Positions 34,618-43,695 of a DNA stretch of 64,000 bases are shown one piece after another. Source of the stretch: Pseudomonas berkeleyensis (GTDB lineage: Bacteria; Pseudomonadota; Gammaproteobacteria; Pseudomonadales; Pseudomonadaceae); contig NZ_CP059139.1 of NCBI RefSeq assembly GCF_014109765.1, positions 3,848,001 through 3,912,000 of the forward strand. The letters run 5' to 3'. Both the position numbers and the translations under genes were made by a program. The notes below the pieces were generated by a model. That model saw only the letters and a program-made list of their open reading frames with translations, was not told where the DNA came from and ran no database searches. Positions within the stretch are counted from its first letter, which is position 1. Each line of letters starts with the position of its first letter.

Positions 34618-35571
34618 TCACAGACCGCTATCGAGCCCGGTGTTCTCGGCCGCACCGATATGCACGTTCATGCTCTGCACCGCGGCACCGGCGGCGCCTT
34701 TGCCGAGGTTGTCCAGGCGTGCAACCAGGGTCACCCGCTCGGCATTGCCGAATACGAACAGGTCGGCACGGTTGGTGTCGTTGCACGCCTGCACGTCGAG
34801 GAAGCCCTCGTCCAGGTTGCTTTCAACGTCCAGCGGCATCACCCGAATGAAACGCTCACCCTCATAGTGACGCACCAGCGCCTCGTGCAGCTTTTCGACA
34901 GTGGCGCCAGGGGCCAGACGATCCATGTGCAGCGGCACGGTCACCGACAAGCCCTTGAGGAAATCACCAACGATGGGGCTGAACACCGGCGCTGCGGCGA
35001 TACCGGTCTGCACGCGCATTTCCGGCAGGTGCTTGTGCGCCTGCGACATGGCATACGGGCGCGGGCTTTTCAGGCGCGCATCACCGCCAGCTTCGTACTG
35101 GGCGATCATCGACTTGCCACCACCGCTGTAGCCGGTCAGGGAGAAGGCGCTGAGCGGGTAGTCTCTCGGCAGCAGGCCAGCATCCACCAGCGGGCGCACC
35201 AGCAGGATGAAGGCGGTAGCGTGGCAGCCGGGGTTGGCGATGCGCTTGCTGTTGCGGATGGCTTCACGCTGGCCGGCAGCCAGCTCCGGCAGACCGAAGG
35301 TCCAACTGGTGTCGGTGCGGAACGCGGTGCTGGCGTCGATGATGCAGGTGTTCGGGTTGGTCACCAGGCTGACGGCCTCACGCGAGGCGGCATCGGGCAG
35401 GCACAGGAACGCCACATCAGCGGCATTGAGAAAACGGGCGCGCTCGGCGCTGTCCTTGCGCTTGGCTTCATCGATACGCAGCAGCTCGATGTCCGGGCGA
35501 CCGGTAAGGTAATCCAACAAGCGCAGACCAGTGGTACCTTCCTGGCCATCGACAAACACTTTGAACGACAT
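34618..35571 (-). CDS. argC: N-acetyl-gamma-glutamyl-phosphate reductase, short type
   Basis: A 317-residue ArgC of the shorter type 2 class, the third step of arginine synthesis. The NADP loop is [17 protein letters not shown]. The catalytic cysteine is in [18 protein letters not shown], with [15 protein letters not shown] and the C-terminal [17 protein letters not shown]. The ATG at 35571 is taken because GAGAGG lies 8 bases ahead. Pseudomonads often have both a long and a short ArgC, so this may be a second copy. It stands alone, with a terminator directly behind it. Confidence 0.93.
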   Translation of the reverse strand: MSFKVFVDGQEGTTGLRLLDYLTGRPDIELLRIDEAKRKDSAERARFLNAADVAFLCLPDAASREAVSLVTNPNTCIIDASTAFRTDTSWTFGLPELAAGQREAIRNSKRIANPGCHATAFILLVRPLVDAGLLPRDYPLSAFSLTGYSGGGKSMIAQYEAGGDARLKSPRPYAMSQAHKHLPEMRVQTGIAAAPVFSPIVGDFLKGLSVTVPLHMDRLAPGATVEKLHEALVRHYEGERFIRVMPLDVESNLDEGFLDVQACNDTNRADLFVFGNAERVTLVARLDNLGKGAAGAAVQSMNVHIGAAENTGLDSGL

Positions 35572-35713
35572 GGCATGACCTCTCGACAAGGCAGGTGCGC
35601 GGCCTGCCAGAAACGATGAACGAAAACGCAGGGGGCGCAGTTTCGGCCACTATCGCGCTCACGTCACGCGCTTTGAAGAGCATTCATACATCGGCCGCGA
35701 CCGAGCAGGCCTG

Positions 35714-36571
35714 TCAGTCGGCGACCACCCGCACGCTGGCGGTCATCCCAGCGCTCAGCACCATGCTCTCGGGCACCTGATCGAGCTTGATGCGCACCGG
35801 AATGCGCTGCGCCAGGCGTACCCAGCTGAAGGTCGGTTCGACATCAGCCAGCAATTGCCCGTCCGGGCTGGCGTTGCGGTCGGTGATGCCACGACTGATG
35901 CTTTCCACCTCGCCACGGATCTGCTGATCACCGCCCATCAACCAGACCTCCACCGGCGCGCCGATCTGAATGCGCGGCAGCTTGGTCTCCTCAAAATACG
36001 CCTGCACGTAGAAGGAGTTGGTATCGACCAGCGCCATCACCGCCTGCCCGGCATTCACGTAGTTGCCCTGCGCCAGCACCAGATTGGTGATCTGCCCATC
36101 ACGCGGGGCATGCACTTCACTGCGCGCCAGATTCAGCTCGGCCACACGCAGGTCAGCCTGCGCCTCGCGATATTCGCTGCGCGCCATCTCGGCATTGATC
36201 TGCGCGTTTTCCAGCAGCTCGGCACTGATCGCCTGAGCGCCCAGACGGGAACGGCGCGATGCCTCATGTTCGCGCAGGCTCAATTGCTGGCGGCGAATGT
36301 CCACCACCGCCTTGGCTTTCTCCACCGCCGCCTGATAGCGATCACGGTCGATGCTCATCAGCAGATCGCCCGCCTTGACCTGCTGGTTGTCGCGCACCTT
36401 GAGTTCGACCACCCAGCCGGACACGTCCGGGGCGATGGTCACCACGTCGGCACGCACGCGGGCGTCGCGCGTCCAGGGCGAGTACATGTAGTGCTGCCAG
36501 ATCCAGGAACCGGCGAAGATCGCCGCCGCCACCATGGCCAGGGTGATGCCGACTCGAATGATCGAACGCAT
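35714..36571 (-). CDS. HlyD-family periplasmic adaptor of an aromatic-acid-type efflux pump
   Basis: A 285-residue membrane-fusion protein similar to AaeA/EmrA. One N-terminal membrane anchor (VGITLAMVAAAIFAGSWIW) is followed by the barrel-sandwich lipoyl segment APDVSGWVVELKVRDNQQVK and a coiled coil of about 80 residues. The second half of the sandwich is VHAPRDGQITNLVLAQGNYV. It joins the FUSC membrane pump to the outer membrane. It is the third gene of the FUSC-DUF1656-HlyD operon, 12 bases behind DUF1656. No outer-membrane channel gene is adjacent. Confidence 0.9.
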   Translation of the reverse strand: MRSIIRVGITLAMVAAAIFAGSWIWQHYMYSPWTRDARVRADVVTIAPDVSGWVVELKVRDNQQVKAGDLLMSIDRDRYQAAVEKAKAVVDIRRQQLSLREHEASRRSRLGAQAISAELLENAQINAEMARSEYREAQADLRVAELNLARSEVHAPRDGQITNLVLAQGNYVNAGQAVMALVDTNSFYVQAYFEETKLPRIQIGAPVEVWLMGGDQQIRGEVESISRGITDRNASPDGQLLADVEPTFSWVRLAQRIPVRIKLDQVPESMVLSAGMTASVRVVAD

Positions 36572-36583
36572 GCTTTCTTCTCC

Positions 36584-36787
36584 TCAATGCGCCAGGACGA
36601 CCATCACGGCCGCCAGAACGCAGACATACAAGGCACAGTCGAACAGGGCTTCGTGCCAGATCCAGCGCGACAGCCCGACGCGCTGCAGCCCCAGGCGCAA
36701 CACGCCGGTCAGCAACAGCGCCAATACCGCGTAAGCCGCCATCGGGCTCAGCAACACGCCGCCCAGCGACCATTCATGTAAGCCCAT
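36584..36787 (-). CDS. DUF1656 (AaeX-like) small membrane protein
   Basis: A 67-residue protein with two hydrophobic helices (SPMAAYAVLALLLTGVLRLG and ALFDCALYVCVLAAVMVVLA). The family always accompanies FUSC-HlyD efflux sets. Its start overlaps the FUSC gene end by 14 bases, with GGGAG 7 bases ahead of the ATG. The exact role in the pump is not known. Confidence 0.9.
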   Translation of the reverse strand: MGLHEWSLGGVLLSPMAAYAVLALLLTGVLRLGLQRVGLSRWIWHEALFDCALYVCVLAAVMVVLAH

Positions 36788-38762
36788 GGGCTTCTCCCTT
36801 CAAATGACACCAGTGGCGCCAGCCACTCTGCAGCTGCAACAGCGCCGCCTCGGCCAGGCGCTTGTCGATGCTGGGCGTGCAGGCACGCAGGGCCTCCTGC
36901 AATTCGGCCACCGCTGCGTTCAGATCGTCTTCCCGCCCTGGCGCGGGGCCACGTTCCAGTGCGTCGTCGAGGCGCTCCAGGAAACGCCGCTGCGACCGCG
37001 CCAGGCCGGCATCGGCATTTGCCAGACATTTGCGCAGGTGCAGCAACTCGTCGCCCAGGTCGAGACCGGCCACGCCATCGTCCCAGCGGCTGCGCGCCTG
37101 ATCCGGACGCGCCGGATAGTGCCGCGCCAGCTGGATCAGACGATCAGCCATACGCCCGCCGAACCAGTTTTCGGCACGCCCCAGGTCGCGGCGGGTCAAC
37201 CGTCCGAGGTCGGCCAGGATCGCCTGCATCAGGCGGCGGCCATGCCAGACCGGATTGCGTAGCACCACCAGCTTGAACGCCATCACTGCGCAACCCACCC
37301 CCATCAGCATGCCGGGCGCCTCATTGAGGAAGAACTCGACGTTGTAACCGACACCCGGTGCCGGCAGGCAGAGCACGATGAAATGCAGGCAGAACGAGGT
37401 CGACGTGGCGGCCATCGCCGGCTTGGCCATGCCCAACACGCCGAAGAACAGCGGCACGCCCAGCACCATGCAGAGCATCACGAAGCCATCGATCTGCGGC
37501 ATCAGAATCTGGCCGACGAAGAACGCCACCGGCAGCGCGTAGAAGATACCGCGCAAGAACATCATGCCGATCTGCGGCGCTGCCTCGAGCCGCGCGAACA
37601 GGCTACAGACCACGCAGGCCAGAAGCAGTGCACCGGTGGCGTGCGTCCAGCCAGTGGCCAGCCAGAACGCCGCCAGGGTCAGGAAGGTCAGGGCGCTGCG
37701 CGAGCCATACACCAGCGCGGCCTGCCAGTCGTAATGCCAGGACAAGGGGCGCGGCGCATCGGCCGGGGCTCTGCCCTCCTCGACCGCGAGCAATGCGCGA
37801 CTGGCGTCCTCGACGCGCAGCAGCAGCACCATCAGCCGCTCCAGGCACAACTGTTGGCCGCTGCTCAACTCTTCGTCCTGCGCGGCCTGGCGCAATTGCT
37901 CGACCAGCGCCAACAGGCCTGCCGGTTGTGCCTGTTGCAGGCGTTCGTCCACCACCTGTAGCCACGGCGCGACCGCCTGCGCCTCGGCACTGCTTAGCTG
38001 TCGCCACTGCCGCGCCACACCGCGGGCCAGACGCAACATACCGAGCAGATCGCGACTCAGTACCCGCAACGCCACGGCCCGCTGGCGCCCTTGCGCGCCC
38101 TCGAACCAGGCGTGTTCACGCTGGGCGTCGACGGCCACGATCCGCGCCAGCACTTCCAGCAAGCCCTGCCGCGCATCGGCCTCACCCGCCAATGCCTGGC
38201 GCGACGCCGCGACACCAGCCTGCCAGGCGTTGCGCGCCTGCTGCGCCAACTGCCTCTCGACGCGCTGTGGCCAGAGCAAGGCGCTACTCAAGGTGGCGCA
38301 GATGATGCCCAGACAGATTTCCGTGCAGCGGGCGATGGCTTCATCGAACACCACATGCGGCTTGCCGATGGCCGGCAAGGCGATGATCGCCACGGTGTAC
38401 CCGGCCAGCACGAAGGAATACGACCAGGCGCTGCGCAACATGGTCGAGGACGCCGTACACAATGCCAACCACAAGGCGAACGCCAGTATGAACAGCAGCG
38501 GCGCCTGAGCGAACAGGCCCATCATCACCACGGCCATGAAGGTGCCGACCAGCGTACCGAGCAGCCGCGCCAGGCCCTTCTGCACCACCATTCCGGACAG
38601 CGGCTGGGCGACGATGAAGGCGGTCATCAGCGCCCACTGCGGTTGTTCCAAACCGAAACGCAACGCGCACCACAGCGCCAGACCGCCGCCGAGCAGGGTC
38701 TTGATGGCGAATTGAACGGCTTGCGAGCTTGGCGCAAGAAACGCCAGCAAGGAATCACGCAC
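36774..38762 (-). CDS. FUSC-family efflux pump subunit (AaeB/YccS type)
   Basis: A 662-residue inner-membrane protein with two blocks of about six hydrophobic helices each (roughly residues 15-165 and 355-500), separated by a cytosolic helical region. This is typical of fusaric-acid/p-hydroxybenzoate pumps. Landmarks are FAIKTLLGGGLALWCALRFG and LEQPQWALMTAFIVAQPL at the start, and WATGWTHATGALLLACVVCS in the second half. The start is a GTG at 38762 with AGG about 9 bases ahead. It is the first gene of the efflux operon. A TTAGCTAGCTAA palindrome 77 bases upstream is a probable operator. Confidence 0.9.
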   Translation of the reverse strand: MRDSLLAFLAPSSQAVQFAIKTLLGGGLALWCALRFGLEQPQWALMTAFIVAQPLSGMVVQKGLARLLGTLVGTFMAVVMMGLFAQAPLLFILAFALWLALCTASSTMLRSAWSYSFVLAGYTVAIIALPAIGKPHVVFDEAIARCTEICLGIICATLSSALLWPQRVERQLAQQARNAWQAGVAASRQALAGEADARQGLLEVLARIVAVDAQREHAWFEGAQGRQRAVALRVLSRDLLGMLRLARGVARQWRQLSSAEAQAVAPWLQVVDERLQQAQPAGLLALVEQLRQAAQDEELSSGQQLCLERLMVLLLRVEDASRALLAVEEGRAPADAPRPLSWHYDWQAALVYGSRSALTFLTLAAFWLATGWTHATGALLLACVVCSLFARLEAAPQIGMMFLRGIFYALPVAFFVGQILMPQIDGFVMLCMVLGVPLFFGVLGMAKPAMAATSTSFCLHFIVLCLPAPGVGYNVEFFLNEAPGMLMGVGCAVMAFKLVVLRNPVWHGRRLMQAILADLGRLTRRDLGRAENWFGGRMADRLIQLARHYPARPDQARSRWDDGVAGLDLGDELLHLRKCLANADAGLARSQRRFLERLDDALERGPAPGREDDLNAAVAELQEALRACTPSIDKRLAEAALLQLQSGWRHWCHLKGEAHGLT

Positions 38763-38838
38763 GATGACTACCTGAAGAAATCTCAGCTCTGAACATAGCT
38801 ACAGCGATAGGGTTCCGCCTCCATGCGAAATCCAATTA

Positions 38839-38850
38839 TTAGCTAGCTAA
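38839..38850. promoter_or_regulatory. SlyA/MarR-type palindrome before the FUSC efflux operon
   Basis: TTAGCTAGCTAA is a perfect 12-bp palindrome in an AT-rich patch, about 77 bases before the FUSC start codon. It shares TTAGC-N2-GCTAA with the box before gcd, so one MarR-family regulator may read both. Confidence 0.6.
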
Positions 38851-38929
38851 CTATATCTGTCCAGAGGATCAATTTGTTCAGATCGGCGGAACGTGACGGC
38901 CAGCGGGTTGCCGCCAGCGATTGCGGGTC

Positions 38930-38954
38930 AAAAAAAGGGCGACCGAAGTCGCCC
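38930..38954 (-). terminator. Terminator of the ccoM-like gene
   Basis: On the minus strand GGGCGAC-TTCG-GTCGCCC is followed by seven T. This is a textbook intrinsic terminator 34 bases after the stop of the small membrane protein gene. Confidence 0.9.
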
Positions 38955-38987
38955 GAATTGCCTTGCGTGCCCATTGAACCGGAAGGA

Positions 38988-39104
38988 TCAGCTCTGCTTG
39001 CGCTTGTGCGCATCCTTCCAGATGAAGTAACCAACACCCCCGAAAAACGCGACCATCAGAAGCACGGTGCCGACTCCGGCGAGAACTACTGTATCGACGA
39101 ACAT
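38988..39104 (-). CDS. ccoM: CcoM-like small subunit of cbb3-type cytochrome oxidase
   Basis: A 38-residue protein found by reading the reverse strand: one hydrophobic helix (VVLAGVGTVLLMVAFFGGVG) followed by YFIWKDAHKRKQS. The MFVD start and the YFIWKD ending match CcoM, the tiny helix that stabilises cbb3 oxidase in P. stutzeri, as I remember it. AGGAG stands 7 bases before the ATG. It has its own strong terminator. A perfect ANR/FNR box lies 67-80 bases upstream, as expected for a low-oxygen oxidase part. It is encoded far from any ccoNOQP genes. Confidence 0.82.
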   Translation of the reverse strand: MFVDTVVLAGVGTVLLMVAFFGGVGYFIWKDAHKRKQS

Positions 39105-39170
39105 GGCTGTCTCCTTTTGCGCCTGTCTGTCTGGGATGGCTTCACGTTATCAGCGCTGGCGGCGGGAAAA

Positions 39171-39184
39171 TTGATCTGGATCAA
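39171..39184 (-). promoter_or_regulatory. ANR/FNR box upstream of ccoM
   Basis: TTGATCTGGATCAA is a perfect match to TTGAT-N4-ATCAA, the site for the oxygen-sensing activator ANR. It is centred about 73 bases before the ccoM start. A weaker second site (CTGACCCAGGTCAA) lies about 50 bases further upstream, near 39222-39235. Confidence 0.85.
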
Positions 39185-39304
39185 TAGCCGACGAGCAGCC
39201 GCGACCAGGTCAGGGGGAATACTGACCCAGGTCAAGAAATCGAGGGGGTACGAGGCGGGAAGCACGGCCAGGCAGCCGTGCATGACGAACAAACGGCGGG
39301 AGTT

Positions 39305-39466
39305 TCAGCGCTTCTTGGGTTTGTTCTTGGACTTCTTCTTCGCCTTGCCCAGCGGCAGAACCTGCTCGAAGACATCGCGCATCTCATTGAGGCGCTTATC
39401 GTTGAGATCGTGGATGCGCTTGTCGCGCTCGGCGGCGAAGTCGATCAGCTTGTCGTCATTGCTCAT
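39305..39466 (-). CDS. 53-residue basic-tailed protein coupled to alkB
   Basis: A small frame read from the reverse strand: residues 1-36 are acidic and helical (MSNDDKLIDFAAERDKRIHD, then LNDKRLNEMRDVFEQ). The last 15 residues are nearly all Lys with Pro, Asn and Ser (KAKKKSKNKPKKR). Its ATG overlaps the alkB stop as ATGA and it has no strong ribosome site of its own, so it is translated by coupling. Conserved small proteins of this kind occur in pseudomonads, but I know of no function. A nucleic-acid-binding tail working with AlkB is a possibility only. Confidence 0.75.
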   Translation of the reverse strand: MSNDDKLIDFAAERDKRIHDLNDKRLNEMRDVFEQVLPLGKAKKKSKNKPKKR

Positions 39467-40062
39467 AGCGGAAACCGGATCAGGCGAAAGGTCAGATTAA
39501 GGCGCGGCGCGCAGGCTTGGCGTGTCTTCGCCACTTGGTGCTGCCAATGATGCTGGGTCGGCCCGCGCATGACCAGTAGCGAAGCGTGTTCCAACGTCAG
39601 CGAATGTTCGATGCGCGTACTGCCGACACGGCGCAGATCGAAGCGCCGGCTGCCGCCCAGGTTGAGCGAGGCGATCAACGGATCACGTCCCAGCTCCGGC
39701 TCTGCATCGCTGTGCCAGCCCATGGAGTCCTGGCCGTCGCGGTAATAGTTGAGCAGCACGGCATTGAGCGGCTGCCCGACATCCTGAGCGACCCGCTGAC
39801 GAATCTCGTAGAGCAAGGGTGTCCAGGGCAAGGGCTCGTGAATCCTTCCGGAATAGCGATAGCGCGCCGCGGGATCGCCATACCAGGCTGTCAGCCGTGG
39901 CGTGCGGTGATAACGACCATGAATGAACAACTCCGGCTGCTGCCAGGGCGTTTGCTCGACCAGCGCGTGCAGCCAATTGTCGGCGAGGCCGGCATCGACC
40001 CAACCGGGCAGATAGTCCAGCTCGGCATCGGCGAGTGTAGGCAAGGGGTCGGCGAACAGCAT
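39463..40062 (-). CDS. alkB: AlkB-type DNA repair dioxygenase
   Basis: A 199-residue Fe(II)/2-oxoglutarate dioxygenase that removes methyl groups from 1-methyladenine and 3-methylcytosine. The iron ligands are His117 and Asp119 in MGWHSDAEPELG and His175 in HHWQHQVAKT. Arg187 and Arg193 in PRLNLTFRLI bind 2-oxoglutarate. NAVLLNYYRDGQDSMGWH and the RTPRLTAWYGD lid are closer to the ALKBH2/3-like branch. It is the first gene of a two-gene unit with the 53-residue basic protein, joined by a 4-base overlap. Confidence 0.93.
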   Translation of the reverse strand: MLFADPLPTLADAELDYLPGWVDAGLADNWLHALVEQTPWQQPELFIHGRYHRTPRLTAWYGDPAARYRYSGRIHEPLPWTPLLYEIRQRVAQDVGQPLNAVLLNYYRDGQDSMGWHSDAEPELGRDPLIASLNLGGSRRFDLRRVGSTRIEHSLTLEHASLLVMRGPTQHHWQHQVAKTRQACAPRLNLTFRLIRFPL

Positions 40063-40096
40063 GACGATCTACGCACAAGAGAATGAAAAGAGTTTC

Positions 40097-40390
40097 TCAG
40101 ACTTCCACGTCCACCCAAAGTCCTTGTCGCGGAAGATCGCCCAGCGCTTGCTCCACCTCTTCCGGCTCGGCCTCGGCCAGCTGTTCAGGGGTATAGCCAC
40201 GCCGTTGACGCCGGCGTTGCTCCTCGCGCAGCAGCTCCTCGGTTTCCTGCGGGTGCCGCTTGTCCAGGCTCAACGCACTTTCCTTGGCGCTCTCCTCGGC
40301 CGGGGTCACCGGAGGAATCTCGGGCTTGGGCTTGATCACGTCCTGCGTGGCCGTGACCGGCACCAGGCTATGGGGGATAGGCGGTAGCAC
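40097..40390 (-). CDS. Conserved hypothetical charged protein
   Basis: A 97-residue protein starting at GTG (40390) with an excellent AGGAGG 9 bases ahead. Residues 1-35 are proline- and valine-rich (IPHSLVPVTATQDVIKPKPE). Residues 36-70 are a charged helix (ETEELLREEQRRRQRRGYTP) and the tail is acidic. There is no signal peptide, membrane segment or recognised domain, and most of it looks disordered. Similar short proteins in pseudomonads carry doubtful functional labels, which I do not adopt. It lies 34 bases before alkB on the same strand and may share its transcript. Confidence 0.75.
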   Translation of the reverse strand: MLPPIPHSLVPVTATQDVIKPKPEIPPVTPAEESAKESALSLDKRHPQETEELLREEQRRRQRRGYTPEQLAEAEPEEVEQALGDLPRQGLWVDVEV

Positions 40391-40442
40391 GTTTCAGCAC
40401 CTCCTTTGGTAAGGCTGTCGGCCCCATCATCCGCGACTTTAG

Positions 40443-40581
40443 CAGGCTGCTGAAAAACTACCTGCGTTGCCATTGCTGCGTTAAAGCAAGCTCAAAATGC
40501 TCATTTACAGCACGTAAACTGCGCTTTTTCGCCTGCTTTTTCCTTGCACTGACTGCCTCGCCTACGTTTTTCAACGGCCTG
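40443..40581. repeat. Dispersed hairpin element, copy A
   Basis: About 139 bp. Its ends are imperfect inverted repeats: CAGGCTGCTGAAAAACTACC at the left and, read backwards from the right, CAGGCCGTTGAAAAACGTAG. The conserved core includes GCTGCGTTAA, CTCAAAATGCTCATTTAC, GTAAACTGCGCTTTTTCGCC and CTGACTGCCTCGCCTACG. It has a central small hairpin TTTAC-AGCAC-GTAAA. It fills most of the 305-base gap before rapA. Copies B and C are at 50993 and 58133. Confidence 0.85.
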
Positions 40582-40695
40582 TCAGCCTGTGCTCGCTACA
40601 CTTTCGACTGACGGACGCAACGATAGTGCCACGACCGCTTTGGCAGCGGCTCGGCATCCGTTACCATAGCCGGCTTTTTCACACGGGAGACAGGC

Positions 40696-43539
40696 ATGGC
40701 GCAGTATCAACCGGGGCAACGCTGGATCAGTGACAGCGAAGCGGAATTGGGTTTGGGAACCATCCTCGCCGAGGACGGCCGCCTGCTCACCGTGCTCTAC
40801 CCGGCCACCGGCGAAACCCGCCAGTACGCTACGCGCAATGCCCCGCTGACCCGTGTGCGCTTCGCCCCGGGTGACGAGATCACCCATTTCGAGGGCTGGA
40901 AGCTCACCGTGCAGGAAGTCGAGGATGTCGACGGCCTGCTGGTCTACCACGGTCTCAATGGTCAGCATCAGCCGGTCACCATGCCGGAAACCCAGCTGTC
41001 GAACTTCATCCAGTTCCGCCTGGCCAGCGACCGCCTGTTCGCCGGCCAGATCGACCCTCTGGCCTGGTTCGCCCTGCGCTACCACAGCCTGGAACACAAC
41101 AGCCGTCTGCTGCAGTCGTCCCTCTGGGGCCTCGGCGGTGCACGCGCGCAACCGATCGCCCACCAGTTGCACATCGCCCGTGAAGTAGCCGACCGCATCG
41201 CCCCACGCGTACTGCTGGCCGACGAAGTGGGCCTGGGCAAGACCATCGAGGCCGGCCTGGTGATCCATCGCCAGCTGCTCTCCGGTCGCGCCAGCCGTGT
41301 GCTGATCCTGGTGCCGGAAAACCTGCAGCACCAGTGGCTGGTGGAAATGCGCCGGCGCTTCAACCTCGACGTGGCGCTGTTCGACGCCGAGCGTTTCATG
41401 GAAAGCGACGCCAGCAACCCCTTCGAAGACTGCCAGTTGGCGCTGGTCGCCCTGGAGTGGCTGAAGGACGACGAAAAAGCCCAGGACGCGCTGTTCGCCG
41501 CCGGCTGGGATCTGCTGGTGGTCGACGAAGCCCACCACCTGGTCTGGCACCCGGAACAGGCTAGCGCCGAGTATTCGCTGGTCGAGCAACTGGCCGAGGT
41601 CATCCCCGGCGTACTGCTGCTCACCGCCACCCCGGAACAGCTGGGCCAGGACAGCCACTTCGCTCGCCTGCGCCTGCTCGATCCAGCCCGTTTCCACGAT
41701 CTACAAGCCTTCCGCGCCGAAAGCAGTCAGTACCGCCCGGTCGCCGAAGCCGTGCAGGAACTGCTCGATCAGGACAAGCTCAGCGTCCAGGCGCGTGATG
41801 CCATCGGCGGCTTCCTCGGCGATGAGGGCCGCAAGCTGCTCGAGGCCATCGATACTGGCGACAGCGAAGCCCGCGCCCGCCTGGTACGCGAACTGCTCGA
41901 CCGCCACGGCACCGGCCGCCTGCTGTTCCGCAACACACGCGCCGCCGTGCAAGGTTTCCCCGAGCGCGAACTGCACCCCTACCCGCTGCCGAGCCCGGAC
42001 GAATACCTGGAACTGCCGATCGGCGAACATGCCGAGCTGTACCCGGAAGTCAGCTACCAGGCGCAGGACGATGTCGACGAAGAGCAACGCTGGTGGCGCA
42101 TCGACCCGCGCGTCGAGTGGCTGATCGACACCCTGAAGATGCTCAAGAAATTCAAGGTGCTGGTGATCTGCGCCCACGCCGAAACCGCACTGGATCTGGA
42201 AGACGCCCTGCGCGTGCGTTCCGGCATCCCCGCCACCGTGTTCCATGAGGGCATGAGCATCCTCGAGCGCGACCGCGCGGCGGCCTACTTCGCCGACGAA
42301 GAATTCGGCGCACAGGTGCTGATCTGCTCGGAAATCGGCTCCGAAGGCCGCAACTTCCAGTTCGCCCATCACCTGGTGCTATTCGACCTACCGGCTCACC
42401 CGGATCTGCTCGAACAACGCATCGGTCGTCTCGACCGGATCGGCCAGAAGCACCGCATCCAGCTACACGTGCCGTACCTGGAAAACAGCCCGCAGGAACG
42501 CCTGTTCCAGTGGTACCACCAGGCGCTGAATGCCTTCCTTGCCACCTGCCCGACCGGCAACGCCCTGCAGCACCAGTTCGGCCCACGCCTGCTGCCGCTG
42601 CTGGAAAACGGCGACGATGGCCAGTGGCAGCAACTGGTGGACGAAGCCACCGCCGAGCGCATCCGCCTGGAAGGCGAACTGCACAGCGGCCGTGACCGCC
42701 TGCTGGAACTGAACTCCGGCGGTGCCGGTGAAGGTGAAGCGCTGGTCGCAGACATCCTCGAGCAGGATGACCAGTTCACCCTGCCGATCTACATGGAAGA
42801 GCTGTTCAACGCCTTCGGCATCGACAGCGAAGATCATTCCGACAACGCCCTGATCCTGCGCCCCAGCGAAAAAATGCTGGACGCCAGCTTCCCCCTGGGC
42901 GACGACGAGGCGGTGACCGTCACCTACGACCGCGAGCAAGCCCTGGCCCGCGAAGACATGCAATTCCTCACCTGGGAACACCCCATGGTGCAGGGCGGCA
43001 TGGATCTGGTGCTGTCCGGTTCGATGGGCAACACCGCCGTCGCGCTGATCAAGAACAAGGCGCTCAAGCCCGGCACCGTGCTGCTGGAGCTGCTCTACGT
43101 CAGCGAAGTGGTCGGCCCACGTAAATTGCAGCTGGGCCGCTTCCTGCCGCCAGCGGCGTTACGCTGCCTGTTCGATGCCAACGGCAACGACCTGGCCGCC
43201 AAGGTCGGCTTCGAAACGCTCAACGACCAGTTGGAAAGCGTACCACGCGCCAGCGCCAACAAGTTCGTCCAGGCCCAGCGCGATGTACTGGCCAAGCAGA
43301 TCAACGACGCTGAAGCCAAAGTCATGCCGCGCCATATCGAGCGCGTGGCCGAGGCCAAACGCCGCCTGATCGCCGAACTGGACGAAGAACTGGCGCGCCT
43401 TATCGCACTACGCGCCGTCAACCCGAGCGTACGTGACAGCGAGATCGACGCCCTGCGCGAGCAACGCGAACAGAGCCTGGCGATGTTCGACAAAGCCGCC
43501 CTGCGCCTGGAAGCGATTCGCGTGCTGGTGGCGGGGTAA
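40696..43539 (+). CDS. rapA: RNA polymerase-associated SWI2/SNF2 ATPase RapA (HepA)
   Basis: A 947-residue ATPase that helps recycle RNA polymerase after transcription, close to the E. coli length of 968. N-terminal Tudor-like domains (residues 1-110) include [18 protein letters not shown]. The ATPase has Walker A in [22 protein letters not shown] in [12 protein letters not shown], and motif VI in [20 protein letters not shown]. The C-terminal third holds the RapA-specific spacer and effector regions. It stands alone behind repeat copy A, with CGGGAG 9 bases before the ATG. Confidence 0.97.
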   Translation: MAQYQPGQRWISDSEAELGLGTILAEDGRLLTVLYPATGETRQYATRNAPLTRVRFAPGDEITHFEGWKLTVQEVEDVDGLLVYHGLNGQHQPVTMPETQLSNFIQFRLASDRLFAGQIDPLAWFALRYHSLEHNSRLLQSSLWGLGGARAQPIAHQLHIAREVADRIAPRVLLADEVGLGKTIEAGLVIHRQLLSGRASRVLILVPENLQHQWLVEMRRRFNLDVALFDAERFMESDASNPFEDCQLALVALEWLKDDEKAQDALFAAGWDLLVVDEAHHLVWHPEQASAEYSLVEQLAEVIPGVLLLTATPEQLGQDSHFARLRLLDPARFHDLQAFRAESSQYRPVAEAVQELLDQDKLSVQARDAIGGFLGDEGRKLLEAIDTGDSEARARLVRELLDRHGTGRLLFRNTRAAVQGFPERELHPYPLPSPDEYLELPIGEHAELYPEVSYQAQDDVDEEQRWWRIDPRVEWLIDTLKMLKKFKVLVICAHAETALDLEDALRVRSGIPATVFHEGMSILERDRAAAYFADEEFGAQVLICSEIGSEGRNFQFAHHLVLFDLPAHPDLLEQRIGRLDRIGQKHRIQLHVPYLENSPQERLFQWYHQALNAFLATCPTGNALQHQFGPRLLPLLENGDDGQWQQLVDEATAERIRLEGELHSGRDRLLELNSGGAGEGEALVADILEQDDQFTLPIYMEELFNAFGIDSEDHSDNALILRPSEKMLDASFPLGDDEAVTVTYDREQALAREDMQFLTWEHPMVQGGMDLVLSGSMGNTAVALIKNKALKPGTVLLELLYVSEVVGPRKLQLGRFLPPAALRCLFDANGNDLAAKVGFETLNDQLESVPRASANKFVQAQRDVLAKQINDAEAKVMPRHIERVAEAKRRLIAELDEELARLIALRAVNPSVRDSEIDALREQREQSLAMFDKAALRLEAIRVLVAG

Positions 43540-43553
43540 CTCTCCCAGCGCCT

Positions 43554-43590
43554 CCGGTCGAGGCAGAAATCCCAAGATGACCTCGACCGG
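43554..43590 (+). terminator. Stem-loop after rapA
   Basis: CCGGTCGAGG...CCTCGACCGG has perfect 10-base arms 15 bases after the rapA stop. No T run follows, so it may be an RNA-stabilising stem. Confidence 0.5.
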
Positions 43591-43695
43591 CGTGTACGCA
43601 TTGCCCGCCTTTTGCGCAAAATTGCGCTTTTTTACTCGCGCAGCCTGCTAACCAGGCTGTGCAGGCGTAGCATTGGCGTCATCCGGGAGAACACG

